Positions 1 to 8,908 are shown, counted from the stretch's first letter. The stretch: 64,000 nt of DNA from Micromonospora pisi (GCF_003633685.1 NZ_RBKT01000001.1:4712001-4776000), one strand, 5' to 3'. A program made the numbers and translations. The notes: generated by a model from the sequence alone, not told the origin.

Positions 1-10
1 CTCCGGTTGG

Positions 11-574
11 ATGGGTGCCATGGACGTCACAAGGGGCGGGCGGAGTTGGCGGATCGGTACGGCCGACGACGTGGGCTGGATCGTTGGCCAGACCACGTCA
101 GGCATCTCGATCACCACGGCGATCCCGCCGGTGTACGACGCCTACGCCACCTTTTTCCCGCCCGACGGCGTCGGTTACCAGGCGCATGAACGCGCCGTGG
201 TCGACGTGCTCGTCAGACACACCCCCGATCAGCCCTGGTGGCTGGGCTACCTCGACACCGGCGCCCACGACATCGTCTTCCCCCTGGCTCCGAAGGTGGC
301 CCTCTACTGGGACTGGCCCTATGTGCTGGTCGAGGCCGGCCCCGAACAGGCTCTCGGTTGGCGGACCGGTCACATGCGCGGTGACGGACCACTGCCCGAT
401 CTGTTCTTTCCCGCGGACCGGTCCTGGCTCGTCTCCGCGCTCTGGGACGACACCTGGACCGACATCGGCGGCAGCGCGGCCTTGATCGCCGCCCTGCGCC
501 ACAATCCGCTGGTCAACGCCCGCCCGGTCGGGCCCGACGAAGACGCCCTCCCGCCGGGGTTGACCCGCGAATGA
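11..574 (+). CDS. Hypothetical protein, 187 aa
   Basis: Function not recognised. The product is a soluble-looking acidic protein rich in Trp and Pro (for example WWLGYLDTG near residue 77), with no signal peptide, membrane segment or familiar catalytic motif. The frame is open to the left edge, so the true start may lie upstream of the window; ATG at 11 and ATG at 20 are both possible and neither has a clear ribosome binding site. It is convergent with the STAS gene that ends 20 bases downstream on the other strand. The reading frame has typical actinobacterial third-position GC, and no competing homology is seen on the other strand, so I take it as real. Confidence 0.6.
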   Translation: MGAMDVTRGGRSWRIGTADDVGWIVGQTTSGISITTAIPPVYDAYATFFPPDGVGYQAHERAVVDVLVRHTPDQPWWLGYLDTGAHDIVFPLAPKVALYWDWPYVLVEAGPEQALGWRTGHMRGDGPLPDLFFPADRSWLVSALWDDTWTDIGGSAALIAALRHNPLVNARPVGPDEDALPPGLTRE

Positions 575-593
575 CGCCGGTGCCCGGTACGGG

Positions 594-929
594 TCAGCTG
601 TTGGCGGGCTCGTTGCGGATCATGAGAGCGGAGCGCAGGCCGGTGATGTCCAACACCCGCAGCAGGAAGTCGCCCACGTTGGTCAACACCAGCAGGGTCT
701 GCGCGTGACTGGCCTTGCGACTCAGTACGACCAGGGTGCCGAGCCCCTGCGAGTCGCAGAAGGTGACACCGCTCAGATCCAGCACCACTCGCGGCGGCGC
801 GTCGGAAAGCACCTCGTTCACGGCGGCGGAGAGCCGGCCCGCAGTGAGCATGTCAATCTCACCGGCGAGGTTCAGGATCACCTCTTCGCCGGTCCGCTGG
901 ACCGCTATGGTCAGCTCCGCTCGCTCCAC
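594..929 (-). CDS. Anti-sigma factor antagonist (STAS domain), 111 aa
   Basis: A single STAS domain spans nearly the whole protein. The SpoIIAA-type phosphorylation loop is visible as FCDSQGLG, with the candidate phosphorylated Ser at residue 60, followed by the LVVLSRKA helix. Proteins of this family bind and sequester an anti-sigma kinase when unphosphorylated, releasing a sigma factor; no partner kinase or sigma gene is in the window. I chose the GTG at 929 (protein begins VERAELTIAV) because homologues start directly with the first beta strand; the longer open frame to 1046 adds only a low-complexity Arg/Pro-rich stretch. It is divergent from hemL. Confidence 0.85.
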   Translation of the reverse strand: MERAELTIAVQRTGEEVILNLAGEIDMLTAGRLSAAVNEVLSDAPPRVVLDLSGVTFCDSQGLGTLVVLSRKASHAQTLLVLTNVGDFLLRVLDITGLRSALMIRNEPANS

Positions 930-1095
930 CGGATCAGCGTATCGCGATCTAGGTGACTCGGCCGGTTTGAGGCATACCGCCGCGCTGCGAAGATCGCGTA
1001 CACCGGGGCGCGGTCGGGGTGCCGGACGTGAGCCGGGTAACCCCACCAGGGGTGGTTACCGCGCTGACCGGTGGCGCTGACAGAATGGCGGCACC

Positions 1096-2436
1096 GTGAC
1101 CGATACGCACTCCGCCGGCACCGGCCCCTACCCGGCCGAAGCCCCGGCATCCGAAGCCCTGTTCGACCGCGCCCGAGCCATCGTGCCGGGCGGGGTCAAC
1201 TCCCCCGTACGCGCGTTCCGGGCGGTCGGGGGGACGCCCCGCTTCATGGTCCGTGGCTCCGGCCCGTGGCTCTTCGACGCCGACGGCCGGCGCTACGTCG
1301 ATCTGGTCTGCTCCTGGGGCCCGCTGATCGCCGGGCACGCCCACCCCGAGGTGGTCGCTGCCGTCCAGGCCGCCGCCGCCCTCGGCACCAGCTTCGGTAC
1401 GCCCACGCCGGGCGAGATCGAGCTGGCCACCGAGATCGTCGCGCGCACCCCGGTCGAGCAGGTACGACTGGTCAACTCCGGGACCGAGGCCACCATGTCG
1501 GCGATCCGGCTGGCCCGGGGCTTCACCGGCCGCTCGAAGATCGTCAAGTTCGCCGGTTGTTACCACGGGCACGTGGACGCGCTGCTCGCGTCGGCCGGCT
1601 CCGGCGTCGCCACCCTGGGCCTGCCCGATTCGCCCGGGGTCACCGGCGCGGCGGCCGGCGAGACCATCGTGCTGCCGTACAACGACGTGAGCGCGGTCGA
1701 GGCCGTGTTCGCCGCCGAGGGCGAGCACATCGCCGCGATCATCACCGAGGCGGCGCCGGGCAACATGGGTGTGATCGCCCCTCGCGACGGCTTCAACGCG
1801 CGGCTGGCCAGCATCGCCCACGCGTACGGCGCGCTGCTCGTGGTGGACGAGGTGATGACCGGGTTCCGGGTCTCGAAGGGCGGCTGGGCCGGGCACGAAC
1901 CGGTCGACGCCGACCTGTTCACCTACGGCAAGGTGATGGGCGGCGGCCTGCCGGCAGCGGCGTTCGGCGGCCGGACCGAGATCATGTCGCGGCTGGCCCC
2001 GGCCGGCCCGGTCTACCAGGCCGGCACGCTCTCCGGTAACCCGCTCGCCTGCGCCGCCGGGCTGGCCACCCTCCGGCTCGCCGACGATGCGCTCTACCAG
2101 CGCCTGGACACCACCGCCAACACCGTCGGCAAGCTGGCCGGCGAGGCGCTGGCCGCCGTCGGGGTGCCGCACCGGCTCTCGTACGCGGGCAACATGTTCT
2201 CGATCTTCTTCACCGAGAATGACGTGGTCGACTTCGACTCGGCCCGTACCCAGGACGTGGCCGCGTTCCGGGCGTTCTTCCACGCGATGCTGGCCCACGG
2301 CGTGTACCTGCCGCCGAGCGCGTTCGAGTCGTGGTTCGTGTCGGCGGCGTTGGATGACGCCGCACTGGAGCAGTACGCGGCAGCACTGCCCGCGGCAGCG
2401 GCAGCAGCCGCGGCGGCGGCCAGTCACGGGGGGTAG
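1096..2436 (+). CDS. hemL: Glutamate-1-semialdehyde 2,1-aminomutase
   Basis: Converts glutamate-1-semialdehyde to 5-aminolevulinate, the last step of the C5 route into haem and other tetrapyrroles. The 446-residue protein has the class III aminotransferase fold: SPVRAF near the N-terminus, the [10 protein letters not shown] segment that contacts the cofactor, and the PLP lysine in [11 protein letters not shown] (Lys279). The usual length is about 430; the excess is an alanine-rich C-terminal tail. The GTG start at 1096 lies about 150 bases downstream of the divergent STAS gene. The following phosphatase starts 4 bases after the stop, and the gene heads a cluster for cytochrome c maturation, as in other actinomycetes, so haem supply and haem attachment are probably co-expressed. 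Confidence 0.97.
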   Translation: MTDTHSAGTGPYPAEAPASEALFDRARAIVPGGVNSPVRAFRAVGGTPRFMVRGSGPWLFDADGRRYVDLVCSWGPLIAGHAHPEVVAAVQAAAALGTSFGTPTPGEIELATEIVARTPVEQVRLVNSGTEATMSAIRLARGFTGRSKIVKFAGCYHGHVDALLASAGSGVATLGLPDSPGVTGAAAGETIVLPYNDVSAVEAVFAAEGEHIAAIITEAAPGNMGVIAPRDGFNARLASIAHAYGALLVVDEVMTGFRVSKGGWAGHEPVDADLFTYGKVMGGGLPAAAFGGRTEIMSRLAPAGPVYQAGTLSGNPLACAAGLATLRLADDALYQRLDTTANTVGKLAGEALAAVGVPHRLSYAGNMFSIFFTENDVVDFDSARTQDVAAFRAFFHAMLAHGVYLPPSAFESWFVSAALDDAALEQYAAALPAAAAAAAAAASHGG

Positions 2437-2440
2437 TCGA

Positions 2441-3088
2441 GTGAGCAAGACGGTCGTCCACGTGCTTCGGCACGGCGAGGTGTACAACCCGGACAAGATT
2501 CTCTACGGTCGGTTGCCCGGATTCCGCCTCTCCGAGTTGGGTGTCCAGATGGCCAAGGCGGCGGCGCAGGCGCTCGCCGACCGGGATCTGGCGTACGTGG
2601 TGGCCAGTCCCCTGGAACGGGCCCAGCAGACCGCCGAACCGATCGCCGCCCAGTTCGGGCTCCCGGTCGCGGTCGACGACCGGCTGATCGAGAGTGCCAA
2701 CTGGTTCGAGGGCAAGCGGGTGTCGCCGGGCGACGGGTCGTTCAGTGACCCACGCAACTGGTGGGTGCTGCGCGACCCGGTCACCCCGTCCTGGGGCGAG
2801 GCGTACCGGGTCATCGCCGAGCGGATGTTCGCCGCCGTACACGCCGCCCGGGTCGCCGCCGAGGGGCGCGAGGCCGTCTGCGTCTCGCACCAGCTGCCGA
2901 TCTGGACGCTGCGCCGGTACATCGAGCGCAAGCGGCTCTGGCACGACCCGCGCAAGCGGCAGTGCGGGCTGGCCAGCCTCACCTCGTTCCACTTCGAGGA
3001 CGCCAAGATCGTTGGCATCGGCTACTCCGAGCCGGCCGCTCACCTGGTGGCCATGTCGCCGACCGCGCGGACGGCCAAGGGGGCTTGA
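2441..3088 (+). CDS. Histidine phosphatase family protein (phosphoglycerate mutase-like)
   Basis: A 215-residue histidine phosphatase. The phospho-accepting histidine lies in LRHGE (residues 9-13, His11) and the second catalytic histidine in VSHQLPIW (His150). ASPLERAQQTAEP is the typical third motif. Its substrate cannot be deduced; members of the superfamily act on many phosphomonoesters. The gene sits between hemL and the thioredoxin-like lipoprotein, with 4-base and 2-base gaps, so it is almost certainly in the same transcript. The same position is conserved in other actinobacterial cytochrome c clusters. GTG 2441 is the only start that begins with the first beta strand; the longer frame upstream overlaps hemL. 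Confidence 0.9.
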   Translation: MSKTVVHVLRHGEVYNPDKILYGRLPGFRLSELGVQMAKAAAQALADRDLAYVVASPLERAQQTAEPIAAQFGLPVAVDDRLIESANWFEGKRVSPGDGSFSDPRNWWVLRDPVTPSWGEAYRVIAERMFAAVHAARVAAEGREAVCVSHQLPIWTLRRYIERKRLWHDPRKRQCGLASLTSFHFEDAKIVGIGYSEPAAHLVAMSPTARTAKGA

Positions 3089-3090
3089 CG

Positions 3091-3738
3091 ATGAGGCTGT
3101 CGCCGCGGGTCTGGGTCGGCGCCGCGCTTTCCGCCGTCGCGGTGGTGGCGCTCGCCGGCTGCTCCGGTGGCAGCTGGGAGGAGAAGTGCTCGACCAACGC
3201 CGACCAGGCGATCGAGTGCGCCCCGGAGGACCGGGCACCCGCCCCCAAGGTCAGCGGTGAACTGCTCGACGGCGGCCAGTACGACATCACCCAGGACCGT
3301 GGCCAGGTCGTCGTGGTCAACTTCTGGGGCTCCTGGTGCCCGCCCTGCCGGGCCGAGGCGGACGACCTTGAGAGCACCTTCGCGGCCACCCGGGATCAGG
3401 GGGTCCGGTTCATCGGCGTCAACGTCCAGGACAGCCGGGACAAGGCGAAGGCGTTCGAGCAGAGCCTCGGGGTGACGTATCCGAGCCTCTTCGACTCGGG
3501 CAACCGGGTGGCGCTCAACTTCGAGATCCCGCCGAACAGCACCCCGGCGACGATCGTGCTCGACCGCGACGGCAAGATCGCGGCGGTCTTCCGCAAGCCC
3601 GTACTCCAGTCGATGCTGCAACCGGTGGTGGCCCGGGTCGCCGCGGAGAAGCCGGCGACCGGTGGTGCCGTCACCACCCCCACCTCTTCCGACGCCGGTT
3701 CGCCGTCGGCCGGCTCTCCGTCTCCGGTTGCCCGCTGA
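3091..3738 (+). CDS. TlpA/ResA-type thiol-disulfide reductase lipoprotein
   Basis: An extracytoplasmic thioredoxin-fold reductase that keeps apocytochrome c haem-binding cysteines reduced. It has an N-terminal lipoprotein signal with lipobox LAGC (Cys24) and the active site WCPPC (Cys83/Cys86) typical of TlpA/ResA. The C-terminus carries a short Ser/Pro/Thr-rich tail. It is encoded immediately before ccdA, its expected electron donor, and its stop codon overlaps the ccdA start by one base (TGATG). Length (215 aa) fits the family. I infer the ResA role from the operon, because the fold alone does not fix the substrate. Confidence 0.92.
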   Translation: MRLSPRVWVGAALSAVAVVALAGCSGGSWEEKCSTNADQAIECAPEDRAPAPKVSGELLDGGQYDITQDRGQVVVVNFWGSWCPPCRAEADDLESTFAATRDQGVRFIGVNVQDSRDKAKAFEQSLGVTYPSLFDSGNRVALNFEIPPNSTPATIVLDRDGKIAAVFRKPVLQSMLQPVVARVAAEKPATGGAVTTPTSSDAGSPSAGSPSPVAR

Positions 3739-4616
3739 TGGGCGACTCGTTCGCGTCCCTCGCCGAGAGCGGGCCGCTGGTACTGGCGTTCGGCGCGGCG
3801 GCCCTCGCCGGCCTGGTCAGCTTCCTGTCACCGTGCATCCTGCCGCTGGTCCCCGGCTACCTCTCGTACGTCACCGGCCTGGCCGGCGCCGACCTCGACG
3901 CCTCCCGGGTTAGGAAGGGCCCCCTGTTATCGGATTCCGTTGTAGAAGGGGCCCTTCCTAACGCCGAAGGCGGTGCACCGGCCAGCGGCGGCGCGGTGGC
4001 GGTGGAGGAGGCGGTGGCGACCCGGAGCGTTCGTGCGGTCAAGGGTCGGGTGCTCGCCGGCACGCTGCTCTTCATCGCCGGCTTCACCGTCGTGTACGTG
4101 CTCAGCGCGATCCTCGCGGCCAGCGCCGGACAGTTGCTCGCCACGCACCGCCGGGCACTCGAGATCGGCATCGGTGCGCTGATCATCCTGCTCGGGCTCG
4201 CCTTCCTCGGCCTGGTGCCCGGTCTGCAACGCGAGTTCCGGATCCAGCGGCTGCCGGCCGCCGGGCTGATCGGGGCACCGGTCTTCGGCGCCGTTTTCGC
4301 GCTCTCCTGGCTGCCCTGCTCCGGGCCGACCCTCGGGGCGGTGCTCGGACTCGCCGCGGTCAGCGGACAGACCGATCGGGCCGCGCTGCTGGCGGTCGCG
4401 TACTGCCTCGGACTCGGGCTGCCGTTCGTGATCTTCGGGCTCGCCTTCCGGCGGCTGCTCGGCGTCTTCAAGGCGATCCGGCGCAACAGTCTCTGGGTCA
4501 CCCGGATCGGTGGGGCACTGCTGGTCGTGGTCGGGCTCGCCCTGGTCACCGGCGGCTGGCTCGATTTCGTGATCTGGTTGCAGACCACGTTCGGTGTGGG
4601 TGAGGTCAGCATCTGA
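3738..4616 (+). CDS. ccdA: CcdA-family thiol-disulfide transporter with in-frame repeat insertion
   Basis: A membrane protein that passes reducing equivalents from cytoplasmic thioredoxin to the extracytoplasmic TlpA-like protein. The two essential cysteines are visible in SPCILPLVPGY (Cys33) and LPCSGPTLG (Cys194), and six hydrophobic segments are present. At 292 residues it is longer than typical CcdA (about 230-250). The excess is a roughly 55-residue hydrophilic loop after the first helix. Residues 58-75 of this loop are encoded exactly by a 54-bp palindromic repeat (3909-3962) related to two intergenic copies elsewhere in the window. The insertion keeps the frame and brings a TTA leucine codon at 3927. 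The gene overlaps both neighbours (TGATG junctions). Confidence 0.93.
   Translation: MGDSFASLAESGPLVLAFGAAALAGLVSFLSPCILPLVPGYLSYVTGLAGADLDASRVRKGPLLSDSVVEGALPNAEGGAPASGGAVAVEEAVATRSVRAVKGRVLAGTLLFIAGFTVVYVLSAILAASAGQLLATHRRALEIGIGALIILLGLAFLGLVPGLQREFRIQRLPAAGLIGAPVFGAVFALSWLPCSGPTLGAVLGLAAVSGQTDRAALLAVAYCLGLGLPFVIFGLAFRRLLGVFKAIRRNSLWVTRIGGALLVVVGLALVTGGWLDFVIWLQTTFGVGEVSI
3909..3962. repeat. 54-bp palindromic repeat, copy 1 (inside ccdA)
   Basis: A 54-bp element with perfect 15-bp terminal inverted repeats (GTTAGGAAGGGCCCC and its complement). It contains AAGGGGCCCTT-type palindromes and a short AT-richer centre. It lies wholly within ccdA and, being 18 codons long, preserves the frame. 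Two related 54-bp copies lie in intergenic positions at 43666 and 52702. It is too short to encode a transposase, so it is probably a MITE-like or REP-like element mobilised in trans. Confidence 0.9.
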
Positions 4617-6289
4617 TGTCCAGCGTCGAGGAACGTACCGGGACCAACGCGGGGCACAGTGCCACGGCGGGCGCCGGTGGCGGCCCGCCGGCCGTACGGC
4701 GGACCAACCGGGCGATCGTCCTGCTGCGCAACTCGTGGCGGCAGCTGACCAGCATGCGTACGGCGCTGATCCTGCTCTTCCTGCTCGCCGTCGCGGCCAT
4801 TCCCGGCTCGGTGCTGCCCCAGCGCAACATCAGCCCGGAGAAGGTCAACGAGTACTTCACGGCGCACCCCGACCTGGCCCCGGTGCTCGACCGGCTCGGC
4901 GGATTCAGCGTCTTCTCCTCGATCTGGTTCTCCGCGATCTACCTGCTCCTCTTCACCTCACTCGTGGGCTGCATCGCCCCCCGGATGCGCGACCACGTCC
5001 GGACGCTGCGCTCCGTACCGCCGACCGGTCCGAAGCGGTTGGACCGGCTGCCGCAGCACGCGGTCCTGACCGACCTCGACGAAGCCGGGCGTCAGGCCGT
5101 CGCCGACGCGGGCGGTGAGCTGCCGGCGATCGCGTCGATGCTGCGCAAGCGCCGCTGGCGGGTGGTGGTGCGCGGCAACACCGTCGCGGCCGAGAAGGGG
5201 TACGTGAAGGAGAGCGGGAACCTGCTCTTCCACATCTCGATGCTGGCCATGCTGCTCGGGGTTGCGATCGGTTCCTGGTACGGCTGGCACGGCAACCGGT
5301 TGCTCGTCGCCGGTAAGGACTCCTCCTTCTGCAGCACCCTGGACCAGTTCAGCGAGACCGGTCTCGGCCCCCGGGTGCACGCCACCGACCTGCCCCGGTT
5401 CTGCCTGGAACTGACCGATTTCAAGGCCCGGTTCCTGCCGTCGGGGCAGCCGGAGTCGTTCAGCGCCTCGGTCCTGGTCGACGAGAACGGTGGGGCGCAG
5501 CGCCCGGCCGACTTCTCGGTCAACTCCCCGCTGCGCCTGCACGGGGCGAGCGTCTACCTGCTCGGTCACGGCTACGCCCCGGTGATCCGCTACACCGACC
5601 GCAACGGCAAGTCGCAGACGCTCGCGTCGCCGTTCCTGAGCAACGACGGCAACCTGACCAGCGAGGGTGTGGCGACGTTCCCGGACGTCAACCTCGACCC
5701 GGCGACCGGGAAGCGGGACCCGAAGCTCCAGGTCGCGTTCGAGGGCATCTACCTGCCGACCGCCCCGGAGCAGCCTCCGTTCGTACGCTCGCAGTTCCCG
5801 GAGGAACGGAATCCGGCGCTGATGCTGATCGCGTACCGGGGCAACCTCGGCATGGACGCCGGCCTGCCGGGCTCGGTCTACAGCCTGAACCAGAAGCTGA
5901 TCAGCGACGGCAAGCTGACCCAGGTGGGGGACGCGAAACTGCTCCGCCCGAACGAGAAGTGGACCCTCGACGACGGTACGACGGTCGAGTTCCTCGGCAC
6001 CCAGCAGTACATCACGCTCTCCGTCCGGTACGCCCCGGCCTCGACATTGATGCTGGTCAGCTCGGCGACGCTGCTGATCGGACTGATGTTCTCGCTGTTT
6101 GGTCGGCGGCGACGGGTCTGGTTCCGGGTGACGCCGACCGACCCGGACGATGGGTCCACGACGGGCGGTAGTAGTTTGATCGAGGCCGGTGGGTTGCCGC
6201 GCACCGACTATGCCGGATTCGCCGACGAGTTCAACCAACTCGTCGCCGCGGTGAAACGCGGTGCCGGGGGCCGAGAAGGGACCGAGTAG
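4616..6289 (+). CDS. resB: ResB-like cytochrome c biogenesis protein
   Basis: One half of the System II cytochrome c synthase, which moves haem across the membrane and attaches it to apocytochrome c. The 557-residue protein has the ResB layout: transmembrane helices at about residues 50-75 (ALILLFLLAVAAIPGSVLP) and 110-125, a third helix with the GNLLFHISMLAMLLGVAIGSWYGW segment split around residues 200-225, and a large extracytoplasmic domain. A final helix lies at about residues 475-500, followed by a basic FGRRRRVWFR stretch. The SVLPQ motif after helix 1 is typical. The ATG overlaps the ccdA stop by one base, and resC follows directly at 6290. Confidence 0.95.
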   Translation: MSSVEERTGTNAGHSATAGAGGGPPAVRRTNRAIVLLRNSWRQLTSMRTALILLFLLAVAAIPGSVLPQRNISPEKVNEYFTAHPDLAPVLDRLGGFSVFSSIWFSAIYLLLFTSLVGCIAPRMRDHVRTLRSVPPTGPKRLDRLPQHAVLTDLDEAGRQAVADAGGELPAIASMLRKRRWRVVVRGNTVAAEKGYVKESGNLLFHISMLAMLLGVAIGSWYGWHGNRLLVAGKDSSFCSTLDQFSETGLGPRVHATDLPRFCLELTDFKARFLPSGQPESFSASVLVDENGGAQRPADFSVNSPLRLHGASVYLLGHGYAPVIRYTDRNGKSQTLASPFLSNDGNLTSEGVATFPDVNLDPATGKRDPKLQVAFEGIYLPTAPEQPPFVRSQFPEERNPALMLIAYRGNLGMDAGLPGSVYSLNQKLISDGKLTQVGDAKLLRPNEKWTLDDGTTVEFLGTQQYITLSVRYAPASTLMLVSSATLLIGLMFSLFGRRRRVWFRVTPTDPDDGSTTGGSSLIEAGGLPRTDYAGFADEFNQLVAAVKRGAGGREGTE

Positions 6290-7264
6290 ATGGCCGCACT
6301 CTCCGATCAGCTCCTGGTCTTCACGATCCTGGGCTACCTGATCGCGATGATCAGCCACGCCGCGTCGTACGCGTTCGACGGTGGGGCGGTCGCCCGGGTC
6401 GTCCGCCCGGCGCGCCAACTCGTCTCGGTGGGTGCGGCCGACTCCGGCGTGGAGAGCACCGACGCCCCCACCGGATCGACGCCGGCCCGGCCGGGGTCGA
6501 CCGGACGGGCCGCGATCGCCGCCCGGGTCGCCCTGGTCGCCACCATGATCGCCACCGCGCTGCACTTCGGAGCGGTGGTCACCCGGGGTGTGGCGGCTGA
6601 CCGCCTGCCCTGGGGCAACATGTACGAGTTCGTGCTGTCGGTGACCTTCGTCGGCGCCGCCGGCTGGCTCTACCTGGTCTTCCGTTGGCCGGCCGTACGC
6701 CAGTTGGGGCTCCTCCTGACGTTGGTGATGGTGCTGCTGCTCGGCATCGCCGGGCTGGTGCTCTACACCTCGGTGGTGCCGCTGGTCCCGGCGTTGAACT
6801 CGTACTGGTTCGACATTCACGTGACGACGATCAGCTTCTCGTCCGGCATCCTGCTGCTCGCGTTCGTTCCCGCCGCGATGTACCTGATGCGGTCCGGGTA
6901 CGAGGACGGCAAGCGGAGTTTCCCGTACGTCCTGGCCCGTCGGTCGCCGAGCGCCGCCACCCTGGAACGGCTGACCTTCGGCCTGAACGCGTTCGCCTTC
7001 CCGATCTTCACCTTCGCGGTGATCGCGGGCGCGGTCTGGGCCGAGGCGGCCTGGGGCCGGGCCTGGGGTTGGGACCCGAAGGAGACCTGGGCGTTCATCT
7101 CGTGGGTGGTCTACGCGGGTTACCTGCACGCACGGGCCACGCCGAGCGTGCGGCGCAACGTGGTCGCCTGGATCTCGATCCTCGGCTTCCTGACCATGCT
7201 GATGAACCTCTTCGGGGTGAACTTCTTCTTCACCGGCCTGCACTCGTACGCCGGGGTCAACTGA
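6290..7264 (+). CDS. resC: ResC/CcsB-like cytochrome c biogenesis protein
   Basis: Partner of ResB in the System II cytochrome c synthase. The 324-residue integral membrane protein contains the haem-handling WWD-type signature WGWDPKETWAFISW (from about residue 259), flanked by hydrophobic helices. Conserved histidines lie in ALHFGA (about residue 90) and in the final LHSYAG. The start follows the resB stop without a gap, so the two are translationally coupled. A hydrophilic Pro/Thr/Ser-rich insert at residues 45-75 separates the first helix from the core. No terminator hairpin is obvious before the next gene, but a strong operator-like palindrome lies downstream (7294-7328). Confidence 0.95.
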   Translation: MAALSDQLLVFTILGYLIAMISHAASYAFDGGAVARVVRPARQLVSVGAADSGVESTDAPTGSTPARPGSTGRAAIAARVALVATMIATALHFGAVVTRGVAADRLPWGNMYEFVLSVTFVGAAGWLYLVFRWPAVRQLGLLLTLVMVLLLGIAGLVLYTSVVPLVPALNSYWFDIHVTTISFSSGILLLAFVPAAMYLMRSGYEDGKRSFPYVLARRSPSAATLERLTFGLNAFAFPIFTFAVIAGAVWAEAAWGRAWGWDPKETWAFISWVVYAGYLHARATPSVRRNVVAWISILGFLTMLMNLFGVNFFFTGLHSYAGVN

Positions 7265-7293
7265 GTCCTCGCGGCTGAGCCCCTGCCGCAATA

Positions 7294-7328
7294 GTTAGAA
7301 GTACACTTCTAAGAGGTGTACTTCTAAC
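7294..7328. promoter_or_regulatory. Operator-like inverted repeat before the DUF234 ATPase
   Basis: Two 13-base arms, GTTAGAAGTACAC and its exact complement GTGTACTTCTAAC, are separated by 9 bases. Each arm extends into its own near-palindrome of the form AGARGTRYACTTCTAA, and the two sit 14 bases apart. The repeat ends 14 bases before the GTG start of the ATPase, a typical position for a repressor site. The sequence is AT-rich compared with its surroundings. Confidence 0.6.
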
Positions 7329-7342
7329 TCCGGGCGGTCATC

Positions 7343-8824
7343 GTGACGCTACCCAAACCGGCCGAGATCTTCGATCGCGACGCCGAGTGGCACGAACTCG
7401 CCCGGTTTGTCGGCGACGAACGGCCCGGTGCCACGCTCGGCGTCGTCAGCGGCCGTCGTCGCCAGGGGAAAACTCTGCTGCTCTACCAGCTCGCACAGGC
7501 CACCGGAGGGTTCTACTTCGGCGCGACCGAGGCGACCGCGACGGACTCGCTCCGCCGCCTCGGCACGGCGCTCGGCGAGCACACCGGCGCCCCGGGGCCG
7601 GTCCACCTGCCGGACTGGGCGCACGCGGTCGACGCGCTGCTGGCGCTTGGACGCGACCGGCCGACCACGGTGGTCATCGACGAGTTCCCCTACCTCGCCC
7701 GGACCAGCCACGACCTCCCGTCGATCGTCCAGCATGCCCTCACACCGGGCCGACCGGAACGGATCGGGTCCCGAACCCGCCTGCTGCTCTGCGGGTCGGC
7801 ACTCTCCTTCATGGGGGGGTTGCTGGCAGGCTCGGCGCCACTGCGGGGTCGAGCCGGACTGGAATTGCCGGTCGCGCCGTTGGACTTCCGCGCGGCCGCC
7901 GGGTTCTGGGGCATCACCGACCCGGCCCTTGCCGTACGGGTCTTCTCCATCGTCGGCGGCACGCCCGCCTACCGTCGGGAGTACGTCCAGGACGACGCCC
8001 CGGCCGACGCCGCCGACTTCGACAACTGGGTGACCCGCGCCGTCCTCAATCCCGCCCGACCCCTGTTCCGGGAAGCGCGTTACCTCCTGGCTGAGGACCC
8101 GGACCTGCGCGAAACGGCGCTCTACCACTCGGTGCTGGCCGCCGTGGCCGAAGGAAACGCCACCCGGGGCGGGATCGCCGGGTACATCGGCCGGAAGGCG
8201 ACCGACCTACAGCATCCGCTGACCGTGTTGGAAGACGCCGGCCTGCTCGTTCGCGACCCGGACCCGCTGCGGAGCGGAAGGAGTTCGTACCGGATCACCG
8301 AACCGTTGGTCACCTTCTACGAGGCGGTGATGAAGCCGGCCTGGACCGCGTTGGAGCAGCGCCGGGGGGCAGACGTATGGCGAGGGGCGCAACGGCGGTT
8401 CACCAGCGCGGTGCTGGGCCCGCGTTTCGAGGAGATGGTTCGCCAGTGGGCGGGCCGGTTCGCCGGGCCGGAAACGCTCGGTGGGCTCGCCGCGCAGGTC
8501 GGCTCGGCGACCATGACCGATCCGGCGACCCGTACCAGTCATGAGTTGGACCTGGTCGCACTCGGTGAGCAGCCGCTTGGTGGTGCGCCCCGCCCGGTGC
8601 TCGCCATCGGTGAGGTCAAGTGGGGCCGAACGCTGGGGCAGCCGGACCTCGACCGACTGGACCGGGTACGCGAGTTGTTGCGGCGACGTCCAGGGGCGGA
8701 CGCCGAGCGGACCCGCTTGTTGCTCTCCAGCGCGGCCGGGTTCACCGAGCAGTTGGTGGCCGCGTCGGCTGGTCGGACGGATGTGCTCCTCGTCGACCTG
8801 GAGCGGTTGTACGGCGGCGACTGA
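7343..8824 (+). CDS. AAA-type ATPase with C-terminal DUF234 nuclease-like domain
   Basis: The 493-residue protein has the architecture of the archaeal-type ATPase/DUF234 family found widely in bacteria. Walker A is GRRRQGKT (37-44), Walker B is VVIDEFPYLA (Asp113, Glu114), and a sensor segment reads LLLCGSALSFM. A winged-helix region is likely near residues 260-320. The C-terminal part carries a PD-(D/E)XK-like arrangement: ELDLVAL (Glu401, Asp403) followed by GEVKW (Glu424, Lys426). The biological role of this family is not established; a defence or mobile-element link is often suspected. It stands alone, starts with GTG 14 bases after an unusual palindrome, and is not part of the cytochrome operon in function. 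Confidence 0.85.
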   Translation: MTLPKPAEIFDRDAEWHELARFVGDERPGATLGVVSGRRRQGKTLLLYQLAQATGGFYFGATEATATDSLRRLGTALGEHTGAPGPVHLPDWAHAVDALLALGRDRPTTVVIDEFPYLARTSHDLPSIVQHALTPGRPERIGSRTRLLLCGSALSFMGGLLAGSAPLRGRAGLELPVAPLDFRAAAGFWGITDPALAVRVFSIVGGTPAYRREYVQDDAPADAADFDNWVTRAVLNPARPLFREARYLLAEDPDLRETALYHSVLAAVAEGNATRGGIAGYIGRKATDLQHPLTVLEDAGLLVRDPDPLRSGRSSYRITEPLVTFYEAVMKPAWTALEQRRGADVWRGAQRRFTSAVLGPRFEEMVRQWAGRFAGPETLGGLAAQVGSATMTDPATRTSHELDLVALGEQPLGGAPRPVLAIGEVKWGRTLGQPDLDRLDRVRELLRRRPGADAERTRLLLSSAAGFTEQLVAASAGRTDVLLVDLERLYGGD

Positions 8825-8879
8825 CCGGTGCCCCCTTGGCGCAAGCCATCTACGGACCGGGACGAGTGAAATCTAGCTG

Positions 8880-8908
8880 TTGACAAGATGCGACGTCCGC
8901 GCCAATCT
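8880..8908 (+). promoter_or_regulatory. Possible sigma70-type promoter
   Basis: TTGACA at 8880-8885 is followed after 17 bases by CAATCT at 8903-8908, about 40 bases before the likely start of the small membrane protein. The -35 hexamer is perfect and the -10 is weak. A second TTGACA occurs at 8908. Confidence 0.35.

Noticed and set aside
4958-7291. A 777-codon minus-strand open frame
   Set aside because: It is antisense to resB and resC, which have strong family motifs; the frame is Arg/Asp/His-rich shadow sequence.
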